Source: an uncultured Sphingobacteriales bacterium (GTDB lineage Bacteria; Bacteroidota; Bacteroidia; Chitinophagales; Chitinophagaceae). Taken from it: DNA of 52,674 nt. The notes beneath the pieces are model-generated. The model was not told where the DNA came from and made no database searches. It saw only the letters and a program-made list of their open reading frames with translations. The position numbers and the translations under genes were made by a program. Where the stretch lies: assembly GCA_937991535.1 (NCBI GenBank), contig CALKHN010000064.1:1-52674 (forward strand), written 5' to 3'. Shown one piece after another: positions 26,090-35,406 of this stretch (positions are counted from its first letter, which is position 1; every line of letters starts with the position of its first letter).

Positions 26090-26255
26090 GATGATTTTGC
26101 AGTTTTCGCCATAGTTACCGTTACGCTGAGTGTATAATCAACGTAGTTTATTCATTTCTCGCCCGGCTTGTTAAAAAAAAACTAGCTTTTCCCAGTAGTT
26201 AGGTCTTTTTCATGTCACTCTATATAAGCAGATATTACTTTTTAATGAGTTTTTC

Positions 26256-27410
26256 ATGATGGAACATTCCCGATTATACTATTTATTTGACTGCTATACG
26301 TCAGGTAGAATTACAAGTTCTGAAGAACTGGAGTTCGCTGCTTTGGTAATTGATCCGGCCAATGAGGAAGTCCTGGTAGAATTAGAAGCTCGTTACTGGG
26401 AGAAGCTAAAAGATTCGAAAGACCCTTTACCAGAAGGAGCGGAAAATTCCCTGCGGAATATCTTGCCGGCTTCGGTTGTGCCGTTACACAAAAAAATGGT
26501 TAGAGTGGTTGCTGCTGCATCCATAATATTGATGATTGGATTAGGAAGCTACTTCATTTTCTCAAACAAAAACGAGACCATATCTGAAACTGCCGTTAAA
26601 GGAACTGTACCCAAAGATATACAGGCACCAAATACCAATCGGGCAACTATTACTTTGGCTAATGGCCAAACAGTTTATATAGACAGCATGGCAAATGGAT
26701 CACTTGCAACGCAGGGTAGCGTGATCGTAACTAAACTGGCAGACGGAAAAATAGTATATAGTGGTAATACCTCCGCAATCATATACAACGAACTTTCAAA
26801 TCCACGCGGAAGTAAAGTAATAGACATGGTTTTCTCTGATGGAAGCCATGTATGGTTGAATGCGGGTTCATCCATTCGGTACCCTGTTGCCTTTGAAGGA
26901 AATGAGAGAAAAGTTTCGGTTACAGGTGAAGCCTATTTTGAAGTGGCTCATAATACAGCTATGCCATTTAAGGTAACAAAAGGTGAGATGGAGATTGCAG
27001 TATTAGGAACCCGCTTCAATGTAAACGCTTATGATGATGAAGCCAATATTAAGGTAACGCTACTCGGGGGATCTGTGAAAATAAGCAATGGCGCTGCGTC
27101 AGGTCTTTTAAAACCCTTCCAGCAGGCACAGGTTGCTGATAAAATAGCTATTTCAAATGATGTGGATATTGATGCAGTAATGGCATGGAAAAACGGGCTT
27201 TTTTATTTTGACGGCACTGATATAAAAACAATAATGCGTGAGGTTGAAAAATGGTATGATGTTGAAGTGAATTATCAGTCAGACATACAGGCATCTTTCG
27301 TAGCAAAGATATCAAGAGCGGAAAACGTTTCGGAGCTATTGAAAATATTGCAATTGACGGATCTGGTGCATTTTAAAATTGAAGGAAATAAAATAACTGT
27401 AATGAAATAA
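26256..27410 (+). CDS. FecR-family anti-sigma factor of Sus locus 1
   Basis: A 384-residue single-pass inner-membrane protein. The cytoplasmic N-terminal part (about 1-85) holds the sigma factor. A membrane helix follows (about 86-105, VVAAASIILMIGLGSYFIF). The periplasmic FecR domain (about 190-290) has DGSHVWLNAGSSIRYP, TGEAYFEVAH and VLGTRFNVNAY. The C-terminal region ends ITVMK and should receive the STN domain of the SusC receptor. A hairpin lies in the 125-base spacer to susC. Confidence 0.9.
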   Translation: MMEHSRLYYLFDCYTSGRITSSEELEFAALVIDPANEEVLVELEARYWEKLKDSKDPLPEGAENSLRNILPASVVPLHKKMVRVVAAASIILMIGLGSYFIFSNKNETISETAVKGTVPKDIQAPNTNRATITLANGQTVYIDSMANGSLATQGSVIVTKLADGKIVYSGNTSAIIYNELSNPRGSKVIDMVFSDGSHVWLNAGSSIRYPVAFEGNERKVSVTGEAYFEVAHNTAMPFKVTKGEMEIAVLGTRFNVNAYDDEANIKVTLLGGSVKISNGAASGLLKPFQQAQVADKIAISNDVDIDAVMAWKNGLFYFDGTDIKTIMREVEKWYDVEVNYQSDIQASFVAKISRAENVSELLKILQLTDLVHFKIEGNKITVMK

Positions 27411-27435
27411 TTCTCAACGGGGACCAAACAAAAAA

Positions 27436-27460
27436 CCGCTTCGTGATTCAGACGAAGCGG
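27436..27460. promoter_or_regulatory. Hairpin in the fecR-susC spacer of locus 1
   Basis: CCGCTTCGT (27436-27444) and ACGAAGCGG (27452-27460) form a perfect 9-bp stem with a 7-base loop. It is preceded by an A-rich tract and not followed by a T run, so on the plus strand it is not a standard terminator. It lies about 75 bases before the chosen susC start. Attenuation, mRNA processing or operator function are possible. Confidence 0.55.
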
Positions 27461-27535
27461 CAGGAAGTTCAGGTTAACCCAATGATACAATCGTTCTCCA
27501 GACTGCTATTCATTAACCTAAACAAATGCAAAGTT

Positions 27536-30500
27536 ATGCAATTAAACGCTCTTTGTAATCCTTTGCTATGCAGAAGGATTTTAACCAAAATGCTGTTACT
27601 CATGCAACTTACAGCAATTCTTTTAATCATGAGCTGCCTGCAGCTCAGCGCCAAAGGGTTTGGCCAAACGATTACCGTTAATTTTAAAAATGCCCCCTTG
27701 AAACAGGTTTTCAGGGCGATTGAAAGACAAAGCGGGTACAGCTTTGTGTATGGAAAAGAGCAGGTCGCTTATGCTGAACCCGTTAATTTAACCATCGCTA
27801 ATGCTAAACTTGAGGAGGTTTTAAATCTGGCGTTTAAAAGAAAAACACTTACCTACACGATCAGTGGTAAATATATTGTTGTTAAACAACAAAAAGTTGC
27901 TGCATCAGAAAGGGTAGCCCTCCTTCAGGAAAAAATACATGGAAGAGTTACCGATGAAACCGGGAAGGCCCTTGAGGGAGCTTCCGTGATCGTAAAAGGC
28001 GCACCTTCCGGAACCAGTACAAATGCAAATGGGGAATTTGAAATTAATGTCCCCGACAACTCCTCAAGGATACTGGTAATCTCTTTTGTTGGTATGGAAG
28101 AAAGGACTGTGAATATTAGCGGAGGCGCCTTTGTCAATATAACTCTCAATAAGAAAGCCGATCAGCAACAGGAAATAGTGGTGGTTGGATATGGCACTCA
28201 GAAAAAAGTCAATCTGAGCGGTTCTGTCGTATCTGTTAGTTCAAAACAAATTGAAAACAGGGCCGCCTCAGATCTGTCTGGAATATTGACGGGACAAATT
28301 CCAGGGCTTACCATTATACAAAATGGAGGTAACCCGGGCCGGAATGTTGGCTCATTAAATATCCGGGGTATTGGTACGTTAAATAACTCAGACCCCCTTA
28401 TTGTTGTTGATGGAATCCCCACGGGAATTTTAACGGATATAAATCCTGAAGATGTTGCCAGTGTTTCTGTATTAAAAGATGCGGCATCGGCTTCGATATA
28501 TGGTGTAAGGGCCGCAAATGGAGTCATTCTCGTCACCACCAAAAGAGGGAATAACGCTAAGAAAAGCGCGGTTACCTATTCTCATCAAACAGGCTATACA
28601 CAATTTATTTCTTTGCCCGGAAAGGCGACCGCATTTGAACTTGCCACTTTACACAATCAGGCAAACACAAATGATGGTACTCCGCTCTTATTTAGTAACG
28701 CTGATTTGCAGAAATTCAATGATGGTTCAAGTCCGCTTACACATGCAAATGTTGATTTAATTGGATTACTCTTCTCCAAAGGTCTTTGGAATTCTGACAA
28801 TATTTCTCTTTCGGGCGGCAATGAGAAAGGAGCATATAATGTTTCATTAGGCCATATAACAGAGGGAGGCCTTTTAAAACAAACAGGGCTGCAGAAATAT
28901 ACTGTAAGGACAAACTTTGATATAAAAATATCAAAAAAAATAACGGCAGGACTTAATCTGGCAGGTACTATAAATGAAATAAAAGACCCTGCTGCCGGAC
29001 TTAACTGGATAACGCACATTGCCTTCAGGGAATGGGCAAATGATGCTGTACAATTCCCCGATGGACGTTGGTCCAACCCGGCTTGGTCCGGAAGGGAACA
29101 TAATGCTGTAGCATATAGTTCTGGTGAAATGGGAAAAAGCAGAACCCATGACGTGAGGATATTGGCAACAGGGTTTGCGGAATATGAAATTATTAAATCT
29201 TTGAAGCTGAAAGGCATCGTTTCAGTATTGCAGGATTTCAACAAAACGGATGCGGTTATTCTTGGCGTGGATTTATACCGGATTGACCCATCAACAGGAG
29301 TTATTGCCGGATCGCCCAGTTCAACAACAGTAAATCTTCAGAAAGGATCGCCTATGGTTGATCAGGTGTCAAGGGATTATTTTAATAACAATGAAAAAAA
29401 TTATCAGTTGTTGTTAACTTATGATAAGGAACGAGGTAAGCATTCTGTTACAGGCCTGGCGGGATATGAGCAGCGGGAAAAAACTTCTGAGTTTTCAAAT
29501 CTTTACAGGAGAAAGCTTATATCAGATCAACTGGACCAAATTAACGCTGCTGATTTAACTCAGGATTATGCAGCAGGCAACACGATTGCGTCTCGCTTGC
29601 AATCCGTTTTTGGAAGAATCAATTACGGCTTTGATGAACGCTATCTGCTTGAGGCTAATTTACGGTATGATGGTTCTACAAGATTTGCAAAGCAATACCG
29701 GTTTGATTATTTTCCGTCAATGTCTGCCGCCTGGCGAATTTCAAAAGAAAATTTTTTAAATATCCCGATTGTATCTGAACTAAAGTTACGGGCTTCATGG
29801 GGTAAACTGGGAAATCAGGAAGTGGGCGACTACGGTTACATCCAAACATATATCCTTAATGGTTCTTATTTCTTTAATGGACAGGAATTCGCCGCTATTA
29901 CTGAGGGTGCGTTGTCGAACCCTACACTAACATGGGAAAAAACGGAAGCAAAGAATATTGGGCTTGATCTGGAGCTTTTTAATAATAAATTAGCAATTAC
30001 GGGAGATTATTTTGTAAAGAATACAAAAGACATTCTTTACTATCTGCCCCAGCCGTCCATATTGGGCACCACGGGCCTTTTATCCAATGCCGCGTCCGTT
30101 AAAAATACCGGATTCGAAATCAACGCAGCGTATAGAGATCATGCCGGCAAGATGAACTACTATGTAAGAGGGAATATCAGTAAAATAAAAAATGAAATTA
30201 CAGACCTTGCCGGAACAGACAGACCGGGATTCAGCGTAGGCGACCCGATACAAAATTACTTTGGTTATCGGGCAGCAGGATTATTTCAATCTGCCGATGA
30301 AGTTAGCAAGTCACCGGATCAGTCTGCACTTGGGAATGTACCTAAGGCTGGCGATATCAAATATGCCGATTTGAATAATGATGATAAAATAAATGCAGAC
30401 GATAGGACCAATCTTGGCAAACGCTTTCCGGGAATCAATTATGGATTTTCTTTAGGTGCGGATTATAAGTCATTTGATATTTCTATGTTATGGCAGGGAG

Positions 30501-30931
30501 TGGCAGATTCTAAAATCATGGGATCGGGGAGGTTTATTCAACCATTTTGGTTTGGGTCATCACCGCTGAATTATCAATTAGACAGTTGGACTCCGGACAA
30601 TAAACATGCAAGATTTCCTGAAGTCAGTTTCACTAACAGCGCTAATTATCTTCCAAGTTCTTTTTGGATTCAAAGTGGCGCTTATTTGAAACTGAGAAAT
30701 CTGCAAATAGGTTATACTTTATCAGCCTCAGTGATAAACAAGATTGGATTGTCGAGAGCACGGCTATATATCAGCGCCGAGAACCTGCTTTCAATTTCTT
30801 CTTTTGATTATGGTTTTGATCCGGAAGACGTTAGTTATGAAGGAGACCCTGTATCTGTATTTAATGCTAACGGCCCAGCAAATTATCCTACTACGAAACG
30901 CTTATTGGCCGGATTAACAGTAACCTTTTAA
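27536..30931 (+). CDS. SusC/RagA-type TonB-dependent outer-membrane transporter of locus 1
   Basis: A 1131-residue SusC-like receptor. A long signal region (about 1-45) is followed by an STN domain (about 47-105, VNFKNAPLKQVFRAIERQSGYSFVY), which talks to FecR. Next come a carboxypeptidase-regulatory-like domain (about 125-205), the SusC plug opening VVVGYGTQKKVNLSGSV (about 217 on) with LKDAASASIYGVRAANGVI, and a 22-strand barrel. I prefer the ATG at 27536; a GTG at 27443 and an ATG at 27482 are in frame, but the GTG would lie inside the hairpin. It pairs with SusD 11 bases downstream and imports an unidentified oligomer, probably a glycan, powered by TonB. Confidence 0.92.
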   Translation: MQLNALCNPLLCRRILTKMLLLMQLTAILLIMSCLQLSAKGFGQTITVNFKNAPLKQVFRAIERQSGYSFVYGKEQVAYAEPVNLTIANAKLEEVLNLAFKRKTLTYTISGKYIVVKQQKVAASERVALLQEKIHGRVTDETGKALEGASVIVKGAPSGTSTNANGEFEINVPDNSSRILVISFVGMEERTVNISGGAFVNITLNKKADQQQEIVVVGYGTQKKVNLSGSVVSVSSKQIENRAASDLSGILTGQIPGLTIIQNGGNPGRNVGSLNIRGIGTLNNSDPLIVVDGIPTGILTDINPEDVASVSVLKDAASASIYGVRAANGVILVTTKRGNNAKKSAVTYSHQTGYTQFISLPGKATAFELATLHNQANTNDGTPLLFSNADLQKFNDGSSPLTHANVDLIGLLFSKGLWNSDNISLSGGNEKGAYNVSLGHITEGGLLKQTGLQKYTVRTNFDIKISKKITAGLNLAGTINEIKDPAAGLNWITHIAFREWANDAVQFPDGRWSNPAWSGREHNAVAYSSGEMGKSRTHDVRILATGFAEYEIIKSLKLKGIVSVLQDFNKTDAVILGVDLYRIDPSTGVIAGSPSSTTVNLQKGSPMVDQVSRDYFNNNEKNYQLLLTYDKERGKHSVTGLAGYEQREKTSEFSNLYRRKLISDQLDQINAADLTQDYAAGNTIASRLQSVFGRINYGFDERYLLEANLRYDGSTRFAKQYRFDYFPSMSAAWRISKENFLNIPIVSELKLRASWGKLGNQEVGDYGYIQTYILNGSYFFNGQEFAAITEGALSNPTLTWEKTEAKNIGLDLELFNNKLAITGDYFVKNTKDILYYLPQPSILGTTGLLSNAASVKNTGFEINAAYRDHAGKMNYYVRGNISKIKNEITDLAGTDRPGFSVGDPIQNYFGYRAAGLFQSADEVSKSPDQSALGNVPKAGDIKYADLNNDDKINADDRTNLGKRFPGINYGFSLGADYKSFDISMLWQGVADSKIMGSGRFIQPFWFGSSPLNYQLDSWTPDNKHARFPEVSFTNSANYLPSSFWIQSGAYLKLRNLQIGYTLSASVINKIGLSRARLYISAENLLSISSFDYGFDPEDVSYEGDPVSVFNANGPANYPTTKRLLAGLTVTF

Positions 30932-30942
30932 TATAAGAAATA

Positions 30943-32433
30943 ATGAAAAATAAATATTATATATCAATTCTGATTTTTATCAGTTTTTCTTCCTGTAAAA
31001 AAAATTTTCTGGATGTGGTTCCAGGGGATCAGGTAACAGATGCAACCTTCTGGAGAAATGAATCAGATGCTCAAAAAGCTGCTGTTAGTGTATATAATTA
31101 TTGGGGGTGGGCGGCAGACGATGGAGTTCACAATATTCCAACCAGGGCTTTATATTTAGGTGAGGCATGGTCTGACAATGGTACAACATCTAACTTCTGG
31201 AATGGCTTTTGGTACAATACCTGGTCTGGAAATGTGTCACCGCAAGACGCCAATATTGATGGGTATTGGACTGCCTTATATGAATCCATCAGAGAAGCCA
31301 ATGTATTTCTGGCAAACATCGGCAAACCGGTAATGGATGAAGCAGTACGTAAAAAATTAATTGCTGAAGTTCGTTTCATTAGAGCGTATCAGTACCATAT
31401 TTTATTGAATACCTGGGGTGGTGTTCCGATAGTGGATAAACCACTCACCGCCAGCGAACTTGGTGTGCCAAGAGCCACTCCCGAAGATGTGACGAATTTT
31501 ATTTTGAGTGATTTAGACGCTGCCATACCGGACCTGGATATTATTCCTGAAAATGGAAGAATAAAGAAAGGAGGTGCTATGGCTTTAAAAGCAAGAGTTC
31601 TTTTATTCGCCAAAAAATGGCCGGAAGCCGCCAGCGCAGCAAAAACGCTGATGGATTTGAATATTCACGACCTTTTTCAGACAACCGAAGGAGATGGCTA
31701 TCAAAAACAATTTGTTACAGACAATAACACCGAGGTATTGGCTTCATGGAAATACGACGTTACAGTAAGGCAAAACGAGAAACCAGCATTACTTACCTGG
31801 TGGCAGTGGTGGGGCGAAGGAAATCCCCTATCACCCACGCAGGCACTGGTTGAAGCATACGACACATACAATGCTGCTACAGATCAACTGGCGCCTTTTA
31901 ACGCTGCAAATCCATATGTTAATAGAGACCCCCGGTTTAATTTTACGATAACCACCAGTACAGGATCGTCTACTGATTATGGCGTGAAAAAGTACCTGGG
32001 AGGAAATGAAGGCACAGAGAATATAATCATCCGTTATGCCGAAGTATTGCTGACTTATGCCGAAGCTAAAATTGAATCCAATCAAATAGACCAGTCGGTT
32101 TTAGACGCAATTAATAAAGTAAGAGCCAGGGCATATGGTGTTGCCGTTTCAAATGTTACAAATTATCCGGAAATAACCACCACTTCCCAATCTGCTTTGA
32201 GAGATATTGTAAGAAATGAACGCAGAGTAGAGCTGGCTATGGAAGGCCTTCGCTGGTATGATATTACCAGGTGGGGTATTGCTAACACGGTAATGAACGG
32301 CCCGGTGCTGGGTGCTAATGGCATGGTTTCCAAAACACGAACATTTTCTGACAGAGATAATTTAAGACCCATACCCCAACATCAAATAGATCTATCCAAT
32401 AAATCGCTGGTACAGAATCCGGGCTATAATTAG
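30943..32433 (+). CDS. SusD/RagB-type surface lipoprotein of locus 1
   Basis: A 496-residue SusD-family lipoprotein. The signal peptide ends at a lipobox Cys in FSSCKKNFLDVVP, the usual SusD N-terminus. TPR-like helices carry RFIRAYQYHILLNTWGGVPIV, and the C-terminal RagB/SusD domain has YAEVLLTYAEAKIES, RNERRVELAMEGLRWYDITRWG and LRPIPQHQIDLS. It forms the lid over SusC and captures ligand at the surface. No glycoside hydrolase follows on this strand: a T-loop hairpin and then a convergent gene close the locus. The substrate is therefore not indicated locally. Confidence 0.92.
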   Translation: MKNKYYISILIFISFSSCKKNFLDVVPGDQVTDATFWRNESDAQKAAVSVYNYWGWAADDGVHNIPTRALYLGEAWSDNGTTSNFWNGFWYNTWSGNVSPQDANIDGYWTALYESIREANVFLANIGKPVMDEAVRKKLIAEVRFIRAYQYHILLNTWGGVPIVDKPLTASELGVPRATPEDVTNFILSDLDAAIPDLDIIPENGRIKKGGAMALKARVLLFAKKWPEAASAAKTLMDLNIHDLFQTTEGDGYQKQFVTDNNTEVLASWKYDVTVRQNEKPALLTWWQWWGEGNPLSPTQALVEAYDTYNAATDQLAPFNAANPYVNRDPRFNFTITTSTGSSTDYGVKKYLGGNEGTENIIIRYAEVLLTYAEAKIESNQIDQSVLDAINKVRARAYGVAVSNVTNYPEITTTSQSALRDIVRNERRVELAMEGLRWYDITRWGIANTVMNGPVLGANGMVSKTRTFSDRDNLRPIPQHQIDLSNKSLVQNPGYN

Positions 32434-32499
32434 AGCTACAGTAAGATATCTATTTAAGTTGTGGTCTTGCCTCCTTTTTTGATAAGCCGGCAATGACTA

Positions 32500-32535
32500 A
32501 AAGTACTGATCAGTTTTTTTACTGATCAGTACTTT
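32500..32535. terminator. Perfect 15-bp hairpin with a T6 loop between convergent genes
   Basis: AAAGTACTGATCAGT (32500-32514) and its exact complement (32521-32535) flank TTTTTT. It sits between the ends of susD (plus) and the isomerase-like gene (minus). The T run is in the loop and not after the stem, so it is unlike a standard intrinsic terminator, although position favours two-way termination. Confidence 0.6.
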
Positions 32536-32642
32536 AGTGCATCGAATTTGTTGTTGGTAAAGCAACCGTCCCGTCCTGCTTGCAACGTTTAATAAAACAG
32601 TTATCCAGCACGGTTTCCTGAATCCGCTCCACAAACTCCCTG

Positions 32643-33533
32643 CTAACCAAATATCTTATTCATCCGGTCAATGATCAATTTTAATCTTTCCCTGTCGCCA
32701 CCCGGTACTTCCGCGGAGGCCCAGCCGTTGTAACCAATTTTTTCAAGCGATTGCATAATTACCGGCCAATTGTTGTCGCCTTCCATCAGTTCTACATCAA
32801 AACCTTTCCATAATCCTTCTTCGTTTTGCTTTTTGCGGCTGTATTCTTTTACATCTAATTTCATGATGCGTTTATCTAAGGTTTCAATCCAGTGTTCGGG
32901 CCAACCGTAACGGAGGATATTGCCAATATCAAAATACCAGCCCAGCAAAGGATGGTTGATCTCATCTACATAACGTGCCGCTTCAACGGGACTGATCAGG
33001 AAATTGTTCCATACATTTTCAATGGCTATTTTGATACCGGTTTTTTCGGCATGCGGTAGTAGCTTTTTTATTTCCTCCTGGGTGCGCTTGTATGCGTCGG
33101 CGTAACTGATCTTTTCATTTACAATACCGGCTACCAGCAGCACCGTTGTGCCGCCATACATTTTGCAGTCATTCATTGATTCGATAACCGAATCCGAGCA
33201 CTGTTTCCTGATGGACGGATCGGGGTGGGAAAGGGGAAGTTTCCAATGTTGGGAATTGACCACGCCCGGAATTTCCAATCCTGTTTTTTGTTTTGCTTCT
33301 AATATTTCGCGATGGTCGAATTTATGCGGGGAGCTGAATTCCACTCCGTCATAGCCCAGTTCTTTCAGCAGCTTAAATTTATCCATTATGGTGTTCCCTT
33401 CTTTCACCATTTCAATCTTAAGGCTTTTCTTGATTTTGGGTTTCAGGGTTTTGGGTTCCGCAAAAGATGGAACGCCTATGGTTGTAGCGGCCGCAAACAA
33501 AGCGGTATTTTTAATGAAATTTCTTCTTTGCAT
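32643..33533 (-). CDS. Exported sugar phosphate isomerase/epimerase-like TIM-barrel protein
   Basis: A 296-residue protein of the xylose-isomerase-like TIM-barrel superfamily (AP endonuclease 2 fold). The N-terminus, QRRNFIKNTALFAAAT, looks like a Tat or Sec signal, as in many Bacteroidota paralogues. Barrel segments include LKELGYDGVEFSSP, IAIENVWNNFLISPVEA, LGWYFDIGNILRYG and IMKLDVKEYSR, which provide the metal-binding Glu/Asp/His set. It starts 5 bases after the Gfo/Idh/MocA gene, so the two form an operon, a common pairing in Bacteroidota sugar catabolism. The substrate is unknown. Confidence 0.85.
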   Translation of the reverse strand: MQRRNFIKNTALFAAATTIGVPSFAEPKTLKPKIKKSLKIEMVKEGNTIMDKFKLLKELGYDGVEFSSPHKFDHREILEAKQKTGLEIPGVVNSQHWKLPLSHPDPSIRKQCSDSVIESMNDCKMYGGTTVLLVAGIVNEKISYADAYKRTQEEIKKLLPHAEKTGIKIAIENVWNNFLISPVEAARYVDEINHPLLGWYFDIGNILRYGWPEHWIETLDKRIMKLDVKEYSRKKQNEEGLWKGFDVELMEGDNNWPVIMQSLEKIGYNGWASAEVPGGDRERLKLIIDRMNKIFG

Positions 33534-33538
33534 AATTG

Positions 33539-34843
33539 TTATTTGAATGGGGTAATGCCTGGCATAGCTACATCGGGCATAGGTATTACCAGGTCGAAGC
33601 TATATGTATCTGCAGGTGGTCCTAATTGTTCGGTTGAATTCAATGCATCGTCCCAGCTTATTTTTTTACCGGTATAAGCGGCCATTCTGCCCATAATGGC
33701 AAGCAGGGAACTGTTGGCGAGCGCTTCGCCCTGGTTGATGGTATTGCCTTTTCGTATGGCGGCAAACAACTCATTGTGTTCGGTTTGGTACATATCATTT
33801 TGCGGACCCTTGTATGTCCACACCTTTTTTCCTGTTTTTATTTCATGCAGGTTACGTGAAACATCTGCCACGGCCCGGCCTTTGCTGCCCCACGCTTCCG
33901 CCGCGTAACCGCCCTGGCATCCTGCCTGCTGGCGGCTGAAATGGTATCCTCTTGCATCACCGGGATATTCGTATGTGATGGCAAAGTGATCGAAGATGTG
34001 CCCGTATTGCGGTCCCGTTCTCACCTGGCGTCCGCCGGTGCCTGTGGCATTTAAAGGCAACTTATCGCCAAAAGCCCAACTCATCATGTCTACGCTATGT
34101 ACCGCCTGTTCCACAATATGATCACCCGAGAGCCAATTGAAAAACGGCCAATTCCTTAACTGCCATTCGGCCGATTGAAGCTGCGGATTTTCGGGCTTCC
34201 AGCTCCTGTAAGTAGCGCCTGTATTGTACGTATTGTACACGGCCGATACCTCCCCTATGGCGCCGTCAACAATTTTTCCGAAAGTGGCTCTTTTGGGTTC
34301 ATGAAAGCGCCAGCAAAATCCCGAAACAATACTCACGTTTTTTTCTTTCGCTTTTTTGGTGGCTGCCAGTATTCTTCTTATACCGGGTGCATCAACGGCT
34401 GCAGGCTTCTCACAAAAAATATGTTTATCGGCTTCTACAGCGGCTTCAAGATGTAAGGGGCGGAAACCCGGAGGCGTGGCCAATATCACCACATCTACAC
34501 CCGAGGCCAATACTTTTTTGTATGCGTCAAAACCAATGTATTGGTGTTCCGGGCTAACGTTCGCTTTATCGGCATGTATTTCTTTGAGATTGCTGAGTGA
34601 TTCTTCCAACTGGTCACTAAATATATCTCCCATAGCGTGCAGTACTACATTGGGGTCGGCATTTAAAGCCTGGCTGGCTGCCCCGCTGCCGCGACCGCCA
34701 CAACCAATTAATCCCACTTTAAGTGTGTCCGCATTCATCTTTTTATAAGCAGGCGCTGCATTGATGATATTGAATGGCAAAGCACCTGCCGTAACTGCCA
34801 TACCCGAAAGTTTAAGGAATGTTCTTCTTTTTTGATTGCTCAT
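33539..34843 (-). CDS. Exported Gfo/Idh/MocA-family oxidoreductase
   Basis: A 434-residue NAD(P)-dependent oxidoreductase-like protein. The N-terminus, NQKRRTFLKLSGMAV, has a twin-arginine-like RRTFLK motif, consistent with export of a folded cofactor-bound enzyme. Rossmann-fold GLIGCGGRGSG lies at about residue 44, and FCEKPAAVDAPG holds the conserved EKP catalytic-lysine motif (about 132-138). GDHIVEQAVHSVDMMSWAFG belongs to the C-terminal domain. The family oxidises or reduces sugars or acts through oxidised intermediates, including redox glycosidase-type chemistry. Divergent from the GH29 fucosidase and co-transcribed with the isomerase-like gene, it may take part in sugar breakdown. Confidence 0.88.
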   Translation of the reverse strand: MSNQKRRTFLKLSGMAVTAGALPFNIINAAPAYKKMNADTLKVGLIGCGGRGSGAASQALNADPNVVLHAMGDIFSDQLEESLSNLKEIHADKANVSPEHQYIGFDAYKKVLASGVDVVILATPPGFRPLHLEAAVEADKHIFCEKPAAVDAPGIRRILAATKKAKEKNVSIVSGFCWRFHEPKRATFGKIVDGAIGEVSAVYNTYNTGATYRSWKPENPQLQSAEWQLRNWPFFNWLSGDHIVEQAVHSVDMMSWAFGDKLPLNATGTGGRQVRTGPQYGHIFDHFAITYEYPGDARGYHFSRQQAGCQGGYAAEAWGSKGRAVADVSRNLHEIKTGKKVWTYKGPQNDMYQTEHNELFAAIRKGNTINQGEALANSSLLAIMGRMAAYTGKKISWDDALNSTEQLGPPADTYSFDLVIPMPDVAMPGITPFK

Positions 34844-34957
34844 GGGTTATGATAATTTTTAATAAAAACGCAATATAAAATATTATTCCCTAAAATGCAT
34901 CCTGCAAAGAAGAGAAAACATACCGGCACAGCAGAAGCATAGGAGCACAATAGGATA

Positions 34958-35290
34958 AAACAAACCATGTGTACCTATATGCCTATGATCCTATGTGGTA
35001 AAAAGCTGAACACATAGGCCCTATGTGGTAATAAACTAAACACATAGGCACAGTAGCAACATAGGAACACAATAGAAATGCAAACCCTAAGTGTCTATGA
35101 TCCTATGTGGTAAAAAAAAGCTGAACACATAGGCACAGTAGGAATATAGGACACAATAGAAATGCAAACCCTAAGTGTCTATGATCCTATGTGTTTTAAA
35201 AATACACTAAACACACAATTACAATAGAAATACAGGAACACAATAGGAAGAATAAGAAAAACTATGTGCACCTATGTGCCTATGTGTTAA
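34958..35290. repeat. CACATAGG/CCTATGTG palindromic repeat cluster
   Basis: This 330-base block is built from variants of cacataggcac, aacataggaacacaatag and gatcctatgtg. Two longer units, about 35039-35113 and 35125-35192, share the order cacataggcacagta, caatagaaatgcaaaccc, taagtgtctatgatcc and tatgtg. Each unit opens with cacatagg and closes with cctatgtg, so it can fold on itself. A further copy in opposite orientation lies at 52560-52674. No open gene overlaps it. Confidence 0.75.
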
Positions 35291-35335
35291 GAGAAAAGAT
35301 AAACCCCAACACAATGTAATCTATCTATAATCGAA

Positions 35336-35367
35336 TTTACAGTCTTGACTTATTAACTTTATCTTTG
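35336..35367 (+). promoter_or_regulatory. Promoter of the alpha-L-fucosidase gene
   Basis: TATCTTTG (35360-35367) is an exact -7 element. TTTA (35336-35339), 20 bases upstream, is a near match to the -33 TTTG. The start is expected near 35372, leaving about 35 bases of leader before the ATG at 35407. Confidence 0.6.
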
Positions 35368-35406
35368 ACAACTACAGATTCTCCTCTATTAAATAACACA
35401 TGTAAG

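Noticed and set aside
27443..27535. GTG start and 31-residue extension of SusC of locus 1
   Set aside because: The GTG lies in the spacer hairpin and the extension is not typical of SusC signal regions; the ATG at 27536 fits better, though the ATG at 27482 is not excluded.
34958..35290. CRISPR-like array
   Set aside because: Repeats are degenerate and palindromic, with no constant repeat of fixed length, no regular unique spacers and no cas genes in the window.
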